Below, one piece after another: positions 13,971 to 26,000 of a DNA stretch of 64,000 bases. A program made the position numbers and the translations under genes. The number at the start of each line of letters is the position of its first letter. Position 1 is the first letter of the stretch. The notes under the pieces were generated by a model. It made no database searches, was not told where the DNA came from, and saw only the letters and a list, made by a program, of their open reading frames with translations. Origin of the DNA: Pempheris klunzingeri (Eukaryota > Chordata > Actinopteri > Acropomatiformes > Pempheridae); assembly GCF_042242105.1 (NCBI RefSeq), contig NC_092033.1, positions 4,776,908 through 4,840,907 on the forward strand, read 5' to 3'.

Positions 13971-15575
13971 GCCAGCTGAATCATGACATTAACAGATAAT
14001 TAGACGATCGCCTGGCTGCGGTTGATGGAGGCACATGTGACAAGCAGCCGTCTACGAGTCGGGTTATTTAACGGGAATCCAGAGAGATATTATCCACAGA
14101 TTTAACAGTAGCTATTAGGTATCAGGTGCTAAGATGCAGCCGGAGTCAAAGCCTGTGTAGTTTGAAATGGATTAGCTGTAAATAAATGACACCCCAAGGG
14201 ACCATTGATGAATTATTGGCTTTTTTTAGGCTTCATTTGTGCTGAGCAGCCCTTTCATCTCACCCGTTAGCGTTGCTCTTTCTGATCACGGCCCACTCTG
14301 GCCAGTCAATGATGCGCCTGCTGGTCTGATTGCTGCCCAAAAGCCACGGCTTCGTGGCTGGACCTCATGACTGTCAATACACGGGACATATTCGAGTACA
14401 TGTGCTTTAATTCACTTCATCCTGCTCCATCCACCAGCGCCTCTGGGCTGCTGTTTCTGCAAACAGACAATAATCAGGTCATCTGGCACCGGGCGTGAAT
14501 CCTTCATTAACAATCTAACGATAATCTCAGCAGAAACATGCGACTGTGGGAGAGAATTTACATGAACTGCATTTAAATTCCTTTGAAGTTGTTTGTTTTG
14601 CTCACCTTGGAAACACACTATTTCTACTTCTCCTCTGTGGTGCGAAGTAAACGCACCCCATAAATATGTATCTACCTAGGGCCTGTGCTATTCTGGCCCA
14701 GTGTTTTGAACATAGCCACTGGAGATTGGGCCTATCAGGGACCCAACGAGAGACAGAGAGAGAGGGGGAGAGAGAGGGGGAGAGGGGGGAAACAGGAGGA
14801 GGGAGGTGGAAGGGAGCGGTGGAAGGGAGGATAATATTTTTGTGCATGTTCCAAAACGAAAAGTGGCCGGTTTGCGTGATGTTTAATGCAGGAGGATCAG
14901 GGCAGGGTTCAGAGAGTGTTTCCTTTACGAGTCACCTCACACACCTCCGAACTCTCAGCCCCGAATCAGGCGAGTCCCAGCTGCATTTTTACGACTCCCT
15001 GTGCCCGTTGGGAACTGTATTTTTGTTTTAAATTCAAGGTGAAAACATATTTAACCTCTGCAACCCTGCTGATTCACAGGTACGTCCGTCTGTGCAAACT
15101 TTGTTCAAACCCGCAAAACTTTGTTTCATATTCTAGCGGAGATCCCAAAGTCTTCAAAGAATTCAAGTCAGTCAGGCTGAATTTGGAGGCAAAGATTAGG
15201 CACAAGACATAGAATATTACTGTCCAGAAAAAACTTGTCTTGGGTTTGAATATATTACATTTAACCAACTTTCAGCTGGAATAAGCTGATATCAGATACA
15301 TGTCGAGACAAAATGACATGATTTTTCCATCACTGAATCGAAACGAGGGGGAAGCTAAGGAGAAAACTAGATTTTAACAATGCAACTAACACGTTTTAAT
15401 TATTTTATCATGAATCTTTTGGTTCTTCTTCCCGCAAAAAACAATGCAGCTTCCCAAAGTCTTTGGTGACATAGATTCTCTTGTTTTGTCCACATTCAGT
15501 TTACAAGGACATTTAACAAAGAAAATCAGCAAATCCTCCCTTTGAAAAGCTGAAACCAGAGAGTGTGTAGCATTC

Positions 15576-15845
15576 TTTTAAAGGGATGCTTTGCCAATTT
15601 TCAAACAGCTTTGTGTCATTACAGTGTGTGCAGTATATATGCAAATCAGAAATGTGACGCAAAACGCATCATCAGAGGGGCTTTTGCTCTGCGGCTGCAG
15701 TTCGATGGAATAACTGACTTCACAGCTAAAAGTCACGTTTTCAGTCCAACAACAGAGAGTCAGGTGACACAAAGACTTTGAGAGCTTATTTGCAAACGTT
15801 TGTAACATTGTAATGTTACAAAGAAAATACAAAAACTATCCCTTT
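15576..15845. mobile_element. MITE-like element with TTAAAGGGAT ends
   Basis: It begins TTTTAAAGGGATGCTTTGCC and ends ATCCCTTTAA, so the ends are short inverted repeats of the AAAGGGAT type. The interior is non-coding. The phrase after the left end (GCCAATTTTCAAACAGCTTT) is one I associate with an abundant fish repeat. A longer element with the same kind of ends occurs at about 24787-25362. Confidence 0.6.
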
Positions 15846-16276
15846 AACTCTTTCTCCAGTCCTGCTTTGGGATTGGTGTCAGATAGCCAACAATAAAAGC
15901 AGCCTCATGACTTGAATTTAATGTGGTGAGAAAAGTCAAAAATGCCAAGAAAATCTAAGAAAAGGGCCCTTTTTTTTTTTTTTCTTTTTTTTTTAAAGTC
16001 TTAAAGCCAAAATCTTAGAGGCGGAGGGGGAGTTATCAGGAATTAGTTGCCAGGTCTGACACTAGTGTGCAACCCAGGCAGTTCTTGCTGTCACCTCCTG
16101 ACGTGGGAACCAAAAAGCTGCTGGTGGCACCAGTTCTTAATAACCAGACGCATGAATATGGAACACGTTTATAGGCATGAACTTGTGCCTGGCTGCTCAC
16201 GAATACATGCAGGGGAGTGTGTCTGTGCAGGAACGTGACATTTCCTCCCCGAACCTTGGTGACACCTCTCTGCTAG

Positions 16277-16278
<2 letters not shown>

Positions 16279-16307
<29 letters not shown>
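16279..16307. repeat. (GT)n microsatellite
   Basis: Perfect GT run of about 14 units. Confidence 0.95.
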
Positions 16308-17056
16308 ATGACTATACATCCCTGTCACACATGTGTGCACGTTCACCTGGTACCCAGTGAGCTCTGCAGGCCTCCATAACTTCAGAACCCTCCACCTGGA
16401 TGCTCTTGCGGCCCGCGGCGCCCTGCTCCACCACTGTAATGAGCCCGCCTCAACTCAGTCAAAGTCATCTGATGACACTGATGTGGGGAGATTGATATTC
16501 ACGCTTGACTCGCCGTCCTCTCCACTTGACTGCTGTGTTTACCTCCCCACGCAATTAGTATCTGGAGAAGACAGACAGACAAAGAGCGGAGAGGGATGGA
16601 GTGAGACTCCGCCGTGTGTGTGTTTGCGAGCGACTACATTAGCTCCAATTGTTTATAAAGATGGGAGATGTCTTTCAGCGTGGCTTGAAGGTGGCTTTCT
16701 ATATCACAGGGCCATTACCAGCTCATTTAATCCCCATAACGCTGCTTTACCTCTCTGAATGTCAGTAGCTTGAAATAACAGAAGCTGGATTGGCTTAAGT
16801 AGAATGCATATTTCAACAGTTTTTTGGTCCACATTTGCATCTCAGACGTGCCTCGCTTTGGCCTTTTTAAGATGCACTTCTGAATGAGCCCACGGAGGAA
16901 AAACTCCACAAGTGAGACAGTGCAGGTAGAACTGCTGCCCCCCCACCCCCCAGTTAACTTTCATCTCAATATCAGCATATAAACAAATAAAACACTTAAG
17001 GGGTGAATTGTTTGTGGCAAAAAAAAGAAAGAAAAAAGAAAAAAAAAAGAAAATGG

Positions 17057-17057
<1 letters not shown>

Positions 17058-17094
<37 letters not shown>
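17058..17094. repeat. Poly-G run, 37 bases
   Basis: A single uninterrupted run of 37 G, preceded by an A-rich purine tract (17020-17053) that makes a purine-only stretch of about 75 bases with three interruptions. Homopolymers of G this long are rare in vertebrate genomes and are hard to sequence, so the true length is uncertain. Read in reverse it yields a spurious poly-proline frame. Confidence 0.95.
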
Positions 17095-17099
<5 letters not shown>

Positions 17100-17764
17100 A
17101 TTGGCATTACTTTGACTTTGAGCAGAGCTGGAGGATCCAAACCAGCAGCCATGTCTTCAGACTGATTTAGCATTAATTGACATTCTCTCTAATCGGCGCA
17201 TTCATCGTTTGAACGCAGTGATGGAGACGCTCCACGCTGCATGCTGATGCCTACCTGGGCGGAGGGCCGGGACAGGCCGCCAGGTGGACGCGCAGGTGCT
17301 CCGGGTCTGAAGAAGAAGAGCTGCTGGGCAAAATGGAGGCGGGTTTAATGTGGAGCCACAGCGCCCCTCTGTGGACAGGCTGAGAAGGACAGCCCCTGCA
17401 GGAGGACACTGGCTGGGTTTTACTTAGTGTTTCTGTTATAAGAGGGAAATATTGCGTTCTTTTTTACTTCACTACATTAATTTTACTTGTTAATTTTCAT
17501 TTGTTTTTTAAGATTTGTCATCTTTATGCTTCGCCTTGTTTCCTTTCAGCTGCACATGAGTTGTTAGTAGCTCCACCAGAGACATTTCCCCTGCCAACAG
17601 TTTAATAACTGTTCAAACGCAAAGAAGTAAAATTATCCAATTTTTCATAAAACATTAGAATAATGGCAAAAAGAAATGTTTACAAATTTGTTTGGCAGCA
17701 GCTCTGTTTTTCTTCTTTCCTTCCTCAGCATCATCTTCTGTTTTTATGTGTCCATTTTTGTTTG

Positions 17765-17860
17765 ATGCATGGGACGCCCTTGTTGTAAAGCACTTTGTGC
17801 TGCATTTCATGTATCAAATGTGCTTTACAACTAAAGTTTATTATTATCATTACCTCACAA
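17765..17860 (+). mobile_element. LINE 3' tail remnant
   Basis: The text runs from TTGTAAAGCACTTTGTGCTG through TGTGCTTTACAACTAAAG to a short TTATTATTATCATTA tail. This is the usual layout of the 3' end of fish L2/CR1-like LINEs, which finish in a small A/T-rich microsatellite. Only the tail remains; no reverse-transcriptase frame is present. Confidence 0.6.
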
Positions 17861-19503
17861 GCCTCCAGATTTACTGACTTACTGACTAATCAGCCAATAT
17901 GTTCATAAAGTTAATGTGCTTATACATTAATGCACGAGTAACAGTCACAGGGGCTGCTTTTCTGCATAATGAGCACTTTGGCTTATGATACATAAAGTGC
18001 GTTTTACTGCTAAAGCTTCTGTTCTTTCACTATAGAGTGAATGCAGGACTTTTTCTTATAGAGGAGTGTTTTTTAGATTGTTGTATTGGTAGTTTCACTT
18101 AAATTGAGGACCACAGAGGAAGATTAGTCAGTGCTGTCCTGAAAAACACTAAAAAATCTAACGTCCCAAGTGGTAATGACTTCATTAATGCACCTCCTGA
18201 GGCTGTTTAAACGTCCTCACTTTAGATTCCTACCTTGTGTGTTTACTGACAACCAGGAGTGAAAATTTGGAGTTTCAGAGTATTATGCATAGAAGAAGCA
18301 TTAGAAATAACCAGAGGAGAGCAATTCCTGAAGAAAATGCGTGGACACACTAAACTAAGGCTTGCAGTTCTAAGAGTTTTACAATAACAAAGGCAAAGGG
18401 TGATATACATATCAAGCATACACAGTGGTTAAATGAATGGAGAATCTGTGAGTTTTAGAAAGAAGAAATCAGAGGAGGAGTCTGCCTGCAGCAGTGAATG
18501 AATGCTCCACAGTGCTCTACCTATTAATTAGAGTCTAGATCTCAAAAACTATTGTGGGAGGTTTGTCCAGCAAACTAACTTAGATTATCAGAGCTGTGCT
18601 GATAGCAGCATTGCCCTCAGCAGGAATCAAACTCTGAACCTTCACTCAAACCTTAACCTGGTGTTGCGTTACCTTTGAAAGTCTTGTGAGCATTTTAATG
18701 CATGAACAGATCCTGTAGCAGCACCCATGTCAGAGTACAGAGTTTTATTTCAGATCTTAAAAAGCCCACGCTCTTGAATAAAGATATGAAAAAAGCTCCC
18801 TGTCAGAGCGGAGTGCTTTCAAAAGTTGAGAACGTCAGATTCCAGTTAAATCGTTCCTATCATAGACTTCCATTATAAAATTATGATCTTCAAAAATTCA
18901 TATAAAAAAGAAAAGAGAAAAGAAAAAAATCGCTGGAATCGTACCAAAAGTCATAACTCACATCTGCTCAACGAGCTGCACAATGTGACATTATTTTTGT
19001 TTGGGAGCAATGAAAAAGTGAGAGAATGAAAATAACGCTAAACAAAAGTATAACGGCCTCCTGCAGCTCTCACGCAACACTGTGAGACCTCTGAAGTGTC
19101 CGTTCTTCAGCTCATGGAAAGTACAAAAATCATGTGTAGCCCATGAAATACAGCGACGTGCTCTGTCACAGTTCATAAGCTGACCCTCCTCTGCAGACCA
19201 TATTACCGAGCTGGCAACCTATAGGACACAATTTGCAATTTAAGTGGACAATCATGGGCTCAGTAGATGAGCAGGGTACGGTGCCATATGGCAAGTGGTG
19301 GGTTGAATTAGTGTCTGCCAACCATGAAGGAGGTACTGTCCTTTTAAGTGACATTTAGGGGGGCTCAGAAAATGCAAATATCATGACAATTTTAGTTTTT
19401 CGGTCAGTTACTTTTGGCTTTGTGGATTCGTGAAACATTTCTGTGTACAATAAAGGGGAAGGTCAAGATTGAATTGAATCCAGAATACTGCATCATACCG
19501 CTG

Positions 19504-19505
<2 letters not shown>

Positions 19506-19546
<41 letters not shown>
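19506..19546. repeat. (CA)n microsatellite
   Basis: Perfect CA run of 20 units, just beyond the predicted brd1 poly(A) site. Confidence 0.97.
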
Positions 19547-19548
<2 letters not shown>

Positions 19549-19554
19549 AGAGGC

Positions 19555-21077
19555 GCGTTTTCATATTTGAATCTTTTATTTTTTTGCTTTGCTACAAAAA
19601 AACAGTCCCAGCAATATTTCATATGACCTGATTAAAAAAACTACTACAGTTAAGTACAAAATAAAATATACCAAAACTACCCAATGCTACCCAGAAAAAA
19701 TAGGCAATAGTATAAAAAAAATGAAATGTCTTGAAGTCTACTACTACAAAAAAAGTTAGAAAAGGTTACTTAAAAAGAAGGCAAGTATCCACCACAAAAT
19801 GTGCCACTTTACCACAATCAGTTTGCACGTCTTTCCTTGAATATAAAGTAATGCGAATACTTTACAATAAGTTACCGCAGGCACGTCTCCCTACGACTAC
19901 AGCAAAACCAAGTAACAGTCAAATGTATCACGTAAAAATACACTTTACTTTTTTTTCCTTTTTTTTTTTGGCAACGATTTCACACATCACACAGAGAGAA
20001 AGGAATCGGCAAATAAACCTTCTGGGTAGCAACATTTTTGGTATCTTGAGAACGTTATTAAGTTCTGTGTCCACAACATCAGACTGCCTGTATGAGCTTC
20101 AGAGACGTACATACTGTATTACCGTGTCTTCAAATCATATAAATATATGTGAACAAAAATATACGAAAAAACTATTTTTTAATACAAAGGATTAATGCCA
20201 AATGGAAGCTTACGATTATAAACTTCAATAACTTAAGAAAAACAGAAAAGAAAATGGGAATACTTTCATACTTTTCAGAAACATGACATTTTAGCCCTAA
20301 TCTCCTCAATAATACTAAGGCTTTTGCACATTTTTTTTTATTCTTCTTGATCATACAGCACTGTCAAAATAGCACTCACACCATAGTGCCAAGAATGCAT
20401 CAAGTATAAATACTAAGAAAACTCCTGTACAGTACTCATTTATGTCAAAACTAAAAAATAAGTTAGTGTCAGGCAACTGTACAAATTATTTACAGTTTAA
20501 ATACAAAGGAAGGTTATTTGTAAATGGAGGTGAAGCATGTATGCAAATGTGACCTTGACATAAATGTAGACTTTGGCTACAACTCATTCAAATAAAAAAG
20601 AAAAAAAGAAAAAGCCTTCATGTAGGCAGGAAATGTACGTTTTTGTCCACTTTAATTCACCAGCTGCTTCTTTTTTTAATAACCTCTAACAGAAACGATG
20701 ATTGGCTGGCTGCCAAAATAAAATAAAAAAAAGTCAAAGTCCCATCACGCTGCAACTTTTTTGCCTCGAAATGGTTCATAGAAATGATGGTCATGATTGG
20801 TGGAGTGAGAGAGAGGGTGAGGAGGGGAGGGGGAGGACTTAAAATAGCAGTCTCTAAGCACAGTTACAAGCCTGGAGGTGGAGAGGCGGAGAGGGTAGAT
20901 AGACACATTCGTTTCAGCAGCAGCCGTATCCCATCGGCACATGGTAGGAGTGTGTGCGAGTAGGAATGGATGAGGAAGAGGCACCACCTGTTACAGCAGG
21001 TGCCCAGTAAACATTTGAGTCTCCTGCAGAGACAGAGAGGAGTGGAGGGGGGGGTATTTGGTACAGGAGAGGTACGA

Positions 21078-21151
<74 letters not shown>

Positions 21152-21172
21152 GGACAGAGTCGGCGGGTGTCA
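19555..21172 (-). other. brd1: Predicted brd1 3' untranslated region
   Basis: Downstream of the brd1 stop on the minus strand the sequence becomes U-rich and free of long frames, as in vertebrate 3' UTRs. Minus-strand AATAAA signals lie at 19575-19580 and, for a shorter form, at 20338-20343. A CA repeat of 34 units (21081-21148) begins 25 bases after the stop. The end point is inferred from the more distal signal and could be either site. Confidence 0.5.
21081..21148. repeat. (TG)n / (CA)n microsatellite in the brd1 3' UTR
   Basis: 34 perfect units. On the transcribed (minus) strand it is a CA repeat starting 25 bases after the brd1 stop codon. Confidence 0.97.
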
Positions 21173-22921
21173 TCAGTCCACGTCGCTGAGGTCGCTGACT
21201 GGCTCGTCCTGCACTATGCTCAGGTGGTTCATGGCGCGGCTGTAGGCGATCTGGACCGCCTTGCGGATGCTGGACGTGCGTCCTTCCATCATTTTGATTT
21301 TGTCTATGGTCTTGTCCATTCCCAGAGGAACCATCTTGGATCTAGGAAGCCACTGCCTGAAGGGGAGAAGACAGCGGCCAAGTTACACCTGAGCAGCGCC
21401 GGGGGCTGAATGTTTGTGTGGCTTCCTGGGAGCACATCACTCAACTGGGATTTGTTGCAGTAAATTACATTTGATTTTAAATAAAGAACTACAGATAATT
21501 AGTCAGAAGATGGTTTTTACTCTCATGTTTCATTCATTTGAGGTGAAAACACAATGCTGACCATCGTACGTGACTGTGTTTGTTTTTTTAGCATGAAACC
21601 AGTGCAGCAGAAAAAGTTGATGCAGTGAAAATAGCATGACAACAGTTCTGTCAGATCATAATTATATTATTGATTTTTAAATAAGCATCAAATTATGGTT
21701 ATTAAAGTTAAATCATTAAATTAAATTGTTATTAAATTATATAAAGATGAAACAACAGCCATCACACTTCATATATTCTATTTCCAATATAAAAACAGAG
21801 AAAAGTAGTGGATGCTCATGTTTAAAGATCCGGAATCAACAAAATATTTGGAAAATTTCCCCGATGAATGACTAATATTTACTCAGTTTCCAGTCAATTA
21901 CCTGATTTAAGCTTTCAGTGCTTATTTGGAGAAGGCGTCTTTGTATTTGGGCAATCCTGGTACTCAATTATAAGCACTGGTTAATAGTCCTAAAACACGA
22001 CTATTGCTACTGTTGCTGCCACTTTTGAGTTCTCAGCAGGATTAAATGTGCGGCTGCAAGTGTTTAATCAACTGACTGGTGGCTCAGGATCAAACAAAAA
22101 GCTTTTTGCTTTAATCTTTAAACCAACTGATTCGAAGTGATTAGAAAATCCTAAAGCATTATAATTCTTATTATATCATCCACTTCTGCTTTGTATTCAG
22201 TTATATTTGGGACTTGATTTGTGGCTGTTCTTTTAGCACATTTTGTTGTGTGGCAGCTCCACGGTGGTCGCTCCAAGATGTGAGCGTTCGTTTCTAGTAA
22301 CAGATCCAACGGCTCCAAAGGCTCCAGTTCCATCATCACCATTAAAGACTGAAAAACGTTGTCCCACTGATGGGAGTCCAGGTGAAATTTTCAAATGCCT
22401 CTTGAGACGAGAGCCATTTGTTATCACTTGACAATCGATGTCACGCAGCCGCGAGAGAATAATGATCGGCTGACGGACAGGTTGACAGGTTTACCCTTGT
22501 AGAAACCTGCAGCGGCTTAAATCATTCCCCCAGATAGCGGCACTCACCAGCTGCGCTTGTTGTCGAAGAAGAGGACGAGGTAGAGTTTCTCTTCGGCTTT
22601 GTACTGCATCTGTTCTCCGATGCGGAGCACGTCCATGGGGGGCATGGGGATGGACACCCCGTTGTGCTGGCAACCCACACGCGGCATGTGGGGGTCGATG
22701 ATCTACACACAGCGGGGGAGGGGAGGGAGCAAGAGCAGAGGGAGGGGGTTACACACACACACACACACACACGTGCTCATGAATGCAAACGCATGGCGAG
22801 CATACATTCACCGACAGAGTCACCCAAGCGGAGCGGAGATGTCTCTACTGTACACATGTGTACACACACACACACCACACACACACACACCACACACACA
22901 CACACCACACACACACACACA

Positions 22922-23013
<92 letters not shown>

Positions 23014-26000
23014 CTTATGGCAATGAGATTCTTTTCCTCATTTGTCCTTTTCATGCTAAGGTCGAATTTAACAGTTAACAGTGAAACGCTGCCACCTAGA
23101 GGAAACACTGAGGACTTTTTGAAGAATGGGACATTAACTGTCGACCGGTCACCTAAAAGAACAGTTTTTGTAAAACTATTACAAGAGTGTCATAATTAGG
23201 GTCCAATGTGTCCCACTATGAAGAGGTGAAAAGGAAACTTCAGAGCAAAAAGACAGTGATTGTCATGCTTTCTCTCCCACAAACACTCACCAAGGCAGGG
23301 TAGGAAGGATATCCACTACATTTGGCCCAAACTAGCTTTAGGGGTTCCAATGCAACTGTTGCAGCACTAGCGGGCATCCAAATATTGCTGTTGCCAACCT
23401 CTATGGAAGCGGGAACAACACCAAACAAGTTATGTGCGGGTTTAAACACAGACAGAAACACATTTCCAAAAGCCGTGCCTGTGAGTGCAGGAGCGCACAG
23501 CGGACCAGGGTGGGAAATTAACTTTTCCCCTTTAAGAGCCACGAGTGAACGACAGAGATTAAAATGCACCAGCCACTTTTGGCATTTTATTAGCCAAATG
23601 TGATTTTTATATGAGGGAAGAGTCTCCACATGCTGACTGGTCACATGCCATGATGGCAGGCAGAGTATAAAGACTCACCGGTCACTGCCAAAAGTCACAA
23701 CAAGTTGGCCGGTCGCTGCTGTTAATTTCCAACCCTGTTTTTTATGTGTGTATGAATACCAGATGGCTGCAAGTTCTATCAAGTTTAGCTTTTAAGACCA
23801 AACTGATGCTAAAATGAAATGTAAGGCCAATTAAAATAACTGTGCACCTTTTATAGTTTTCATGACATAATTTAGCTTTACAGGACGTGCAGACATCTGG
23901 GAATATGTGCCACTACATGACTGTACTGTATTACTGACCAGTCACACGGATTACTGGACAAGACTGAGAGCAACAGGCTACAATAAATACTGTGTTTTGT
24001 TTTAAATCCACTGTCAGTCAAGTCTTGCTTCTGTCTCAGCAAACACCTACTGACGCTGGCTAGAAACTAATGTCATGTCATCAGTATTGGTGTATATTTT
24101 GACTGATATGATACAAGAAACTGAAGCATGTAACTGTGTTTATGCTGCATTTTAATGTACATTTGACTCTATGTTCTATTAATAGGGCCAAATATACATG
24201 ATTCAATTTGACAAATTGTTGCAAGGCGTCACATCTCCTGCCTGGGAATATATCTCATCTTTGTCACAACTCATAACCAAATTTGAGGGCTTCCTGCATA
24301 ATCAATATCAACCTAAAAACTGAATATAGAGCAGGATCTGACTGAGTTTCAGTTCACAAAAAAAGCATAGAAATTGTGAAGAATTTAATAAGATCAATCA
24401 ATATTAGCATTTCACTGAAAAATGACCAAAACCTGTGTAAAGAATGTTAAGGCTTCATTTCACACCTGCATGCAGATTCTTTGGACAGATAAATCAGCCG
24501 ACTTACCAGCAGCGATTCGGGCAGCTTTTGCAAAATTCCCGGTTTCGATACAAGCGATTAATTCGCTCTTATCGTCCACAGTGTTTCTCCGGACCAAGGC
24601 GGGTTTCCCTTTCCCACATTTTGGAAGACTGAGAACAGTGCTAGAAACATAAAAAAAAAAAAAAAAGACATTTACAAGAGAGAGTCAACTTCTGGTGGTG
24701 ATGATGATTGAACCAAAGTGTTGGACCACCAGCTAATGGAACAATAGAAGGATGGAAGAACTGACAGACCAGCTGGCATTGCCTTCTTAAAGGGATTGTC
24801 AGGATTATTTGAAGTGGGGCTGTATGAGGTACTTCAGCTAGTGTATTACTTATGGCAGATTGCTGTCAGCATGCCCCCAGTTTGGAGGAGAAAGCAGGAG
24901 TCGCTCAGCAATGTGCAGCTGTGGACGGGGCAGCAGAAGAAACGTGTTTTAGCAAGTATATCAGTTTAAGGGAATGCTATAGTTTGAGTGTTTTCACCAC
25001 TTTACAAAGCCATCAGACAGCCCTTTCCGGCATGCAGCTGAAGCTGCTCGCGGTTGGTACGTTGATCGAGGCTGTGGTAGACCAGCAACTGTGAGGTAAA
25101 GTTACTGTTTTTGTCAATGGAGTGAAGAGAAAAAGGGAACAGGTTCAGTTCCTCTTCAGGCTGTCTGACGTAAAGAAACACAAATATTCAAAATATAGCG
25201 TACCTTTAAACTGATTTTTTTCATTCAGGCCTTTTTCAGGTGGCTAAAATATGTCTCTCTGCTGCCCCTGTCCACAGGAGTACATTGCTTAGCAGGCTCC
25301 AGTCTGCTTCTCGAAAGATAAAAGACTAACCATGGGTACAACAGAGCCATCCCTTTAAGGCCCTGCTTCTAAGTCATATCTGTGGTGGATTACCTGGTGC
25401 TTCCTGGCAGGCTGCTACATGAGGAGATGGAGGACTCAGAGGCACAGCGTCTTCGAGGCTCCACGGGTCTGCTGGCTCTACTAGAGTCTTGCAGCTCCTT
25501 CTCCTCTTCCACCTCCAGAAAACCACTCGACAGGCCTGAGAGGAGGCAAAGCGAGATAGGAGGCAAAAACATTTGCAACCAATCTCAAAAATATATGTAT
25601 TACGCATACTCTGATCCAAAAGAGCATCTGCGTTGGCTACAATTAGTCCAATTAATGATCAGTCATTCAAATTCCAACATATGGTAACTCAAGGGAAATT
25701 TGTAGCCTTGCAGAAAATTGTGGAAGGGCTTGACAACTTTACAAGTTACTGTTACAAGACAGACATTGATATGAATGGAGGTATGAGCACCACTGTGTGT
25801 ATATGAAAGCAAAAACAAATGCATGTATAGTTTGTGTGTATAAATGTACAAAATGATTAATGTAATTGGTGTAAACTTCCCTTGACTCCATTCGTCACTA
25901 TGTCAAAGGACTTAGGATTACTTATTTCTATTGAACTTGAAAAAGAAACTAAAAATAAACTAATTAGATGCAGCTTCTTTCAGCTTATTTTTCTTCCAGC

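Larger units (their letters stand above)
8911..17050. other. Intergenic DNA, no gene recognised
   Basis: No coding exon is recognised. It contains CA/TG runs (9465-9495, 13948-13970, 16279-16307), a T-rich run near 15970 and a short inverted-repeat element (15576-15845). Long repeat-free stretches of balanced composition, for example about 9.6-9.85, 11.65-11.96, 12.1-12.35 and 13.98-14.6 kb, look like candidates for conserved non-coding elements. That is an impression from composition only. Confidence 0.55.
17095..19550. other. Intergenic DNA downstream of brd1, no gene recognised
   Basis: No exon is recognised. It holds a LINE 3' tail fragment (17765-17860) and a CA run (19506-19546). The brd1 transcript probably ends at the right-hand edge of this stretch. 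Confidence 0.55.

Noticed and set aside
16961-17173. Poly-proline reading frame
   Set aside because: It is only the reverse reading of the 37-base G run.
22862-23012. CRISPR-like array
   Set aside because: The spaced units are CA microsatellite variants without unique spacers, in a vertebrate intron.
22599-23199. Thr-His and Cys-Val rich frames of up to 159 codons
   Set aside because: They are products of the CA repeat and overlap brd1 exon 11 in the wrong frame or strand.
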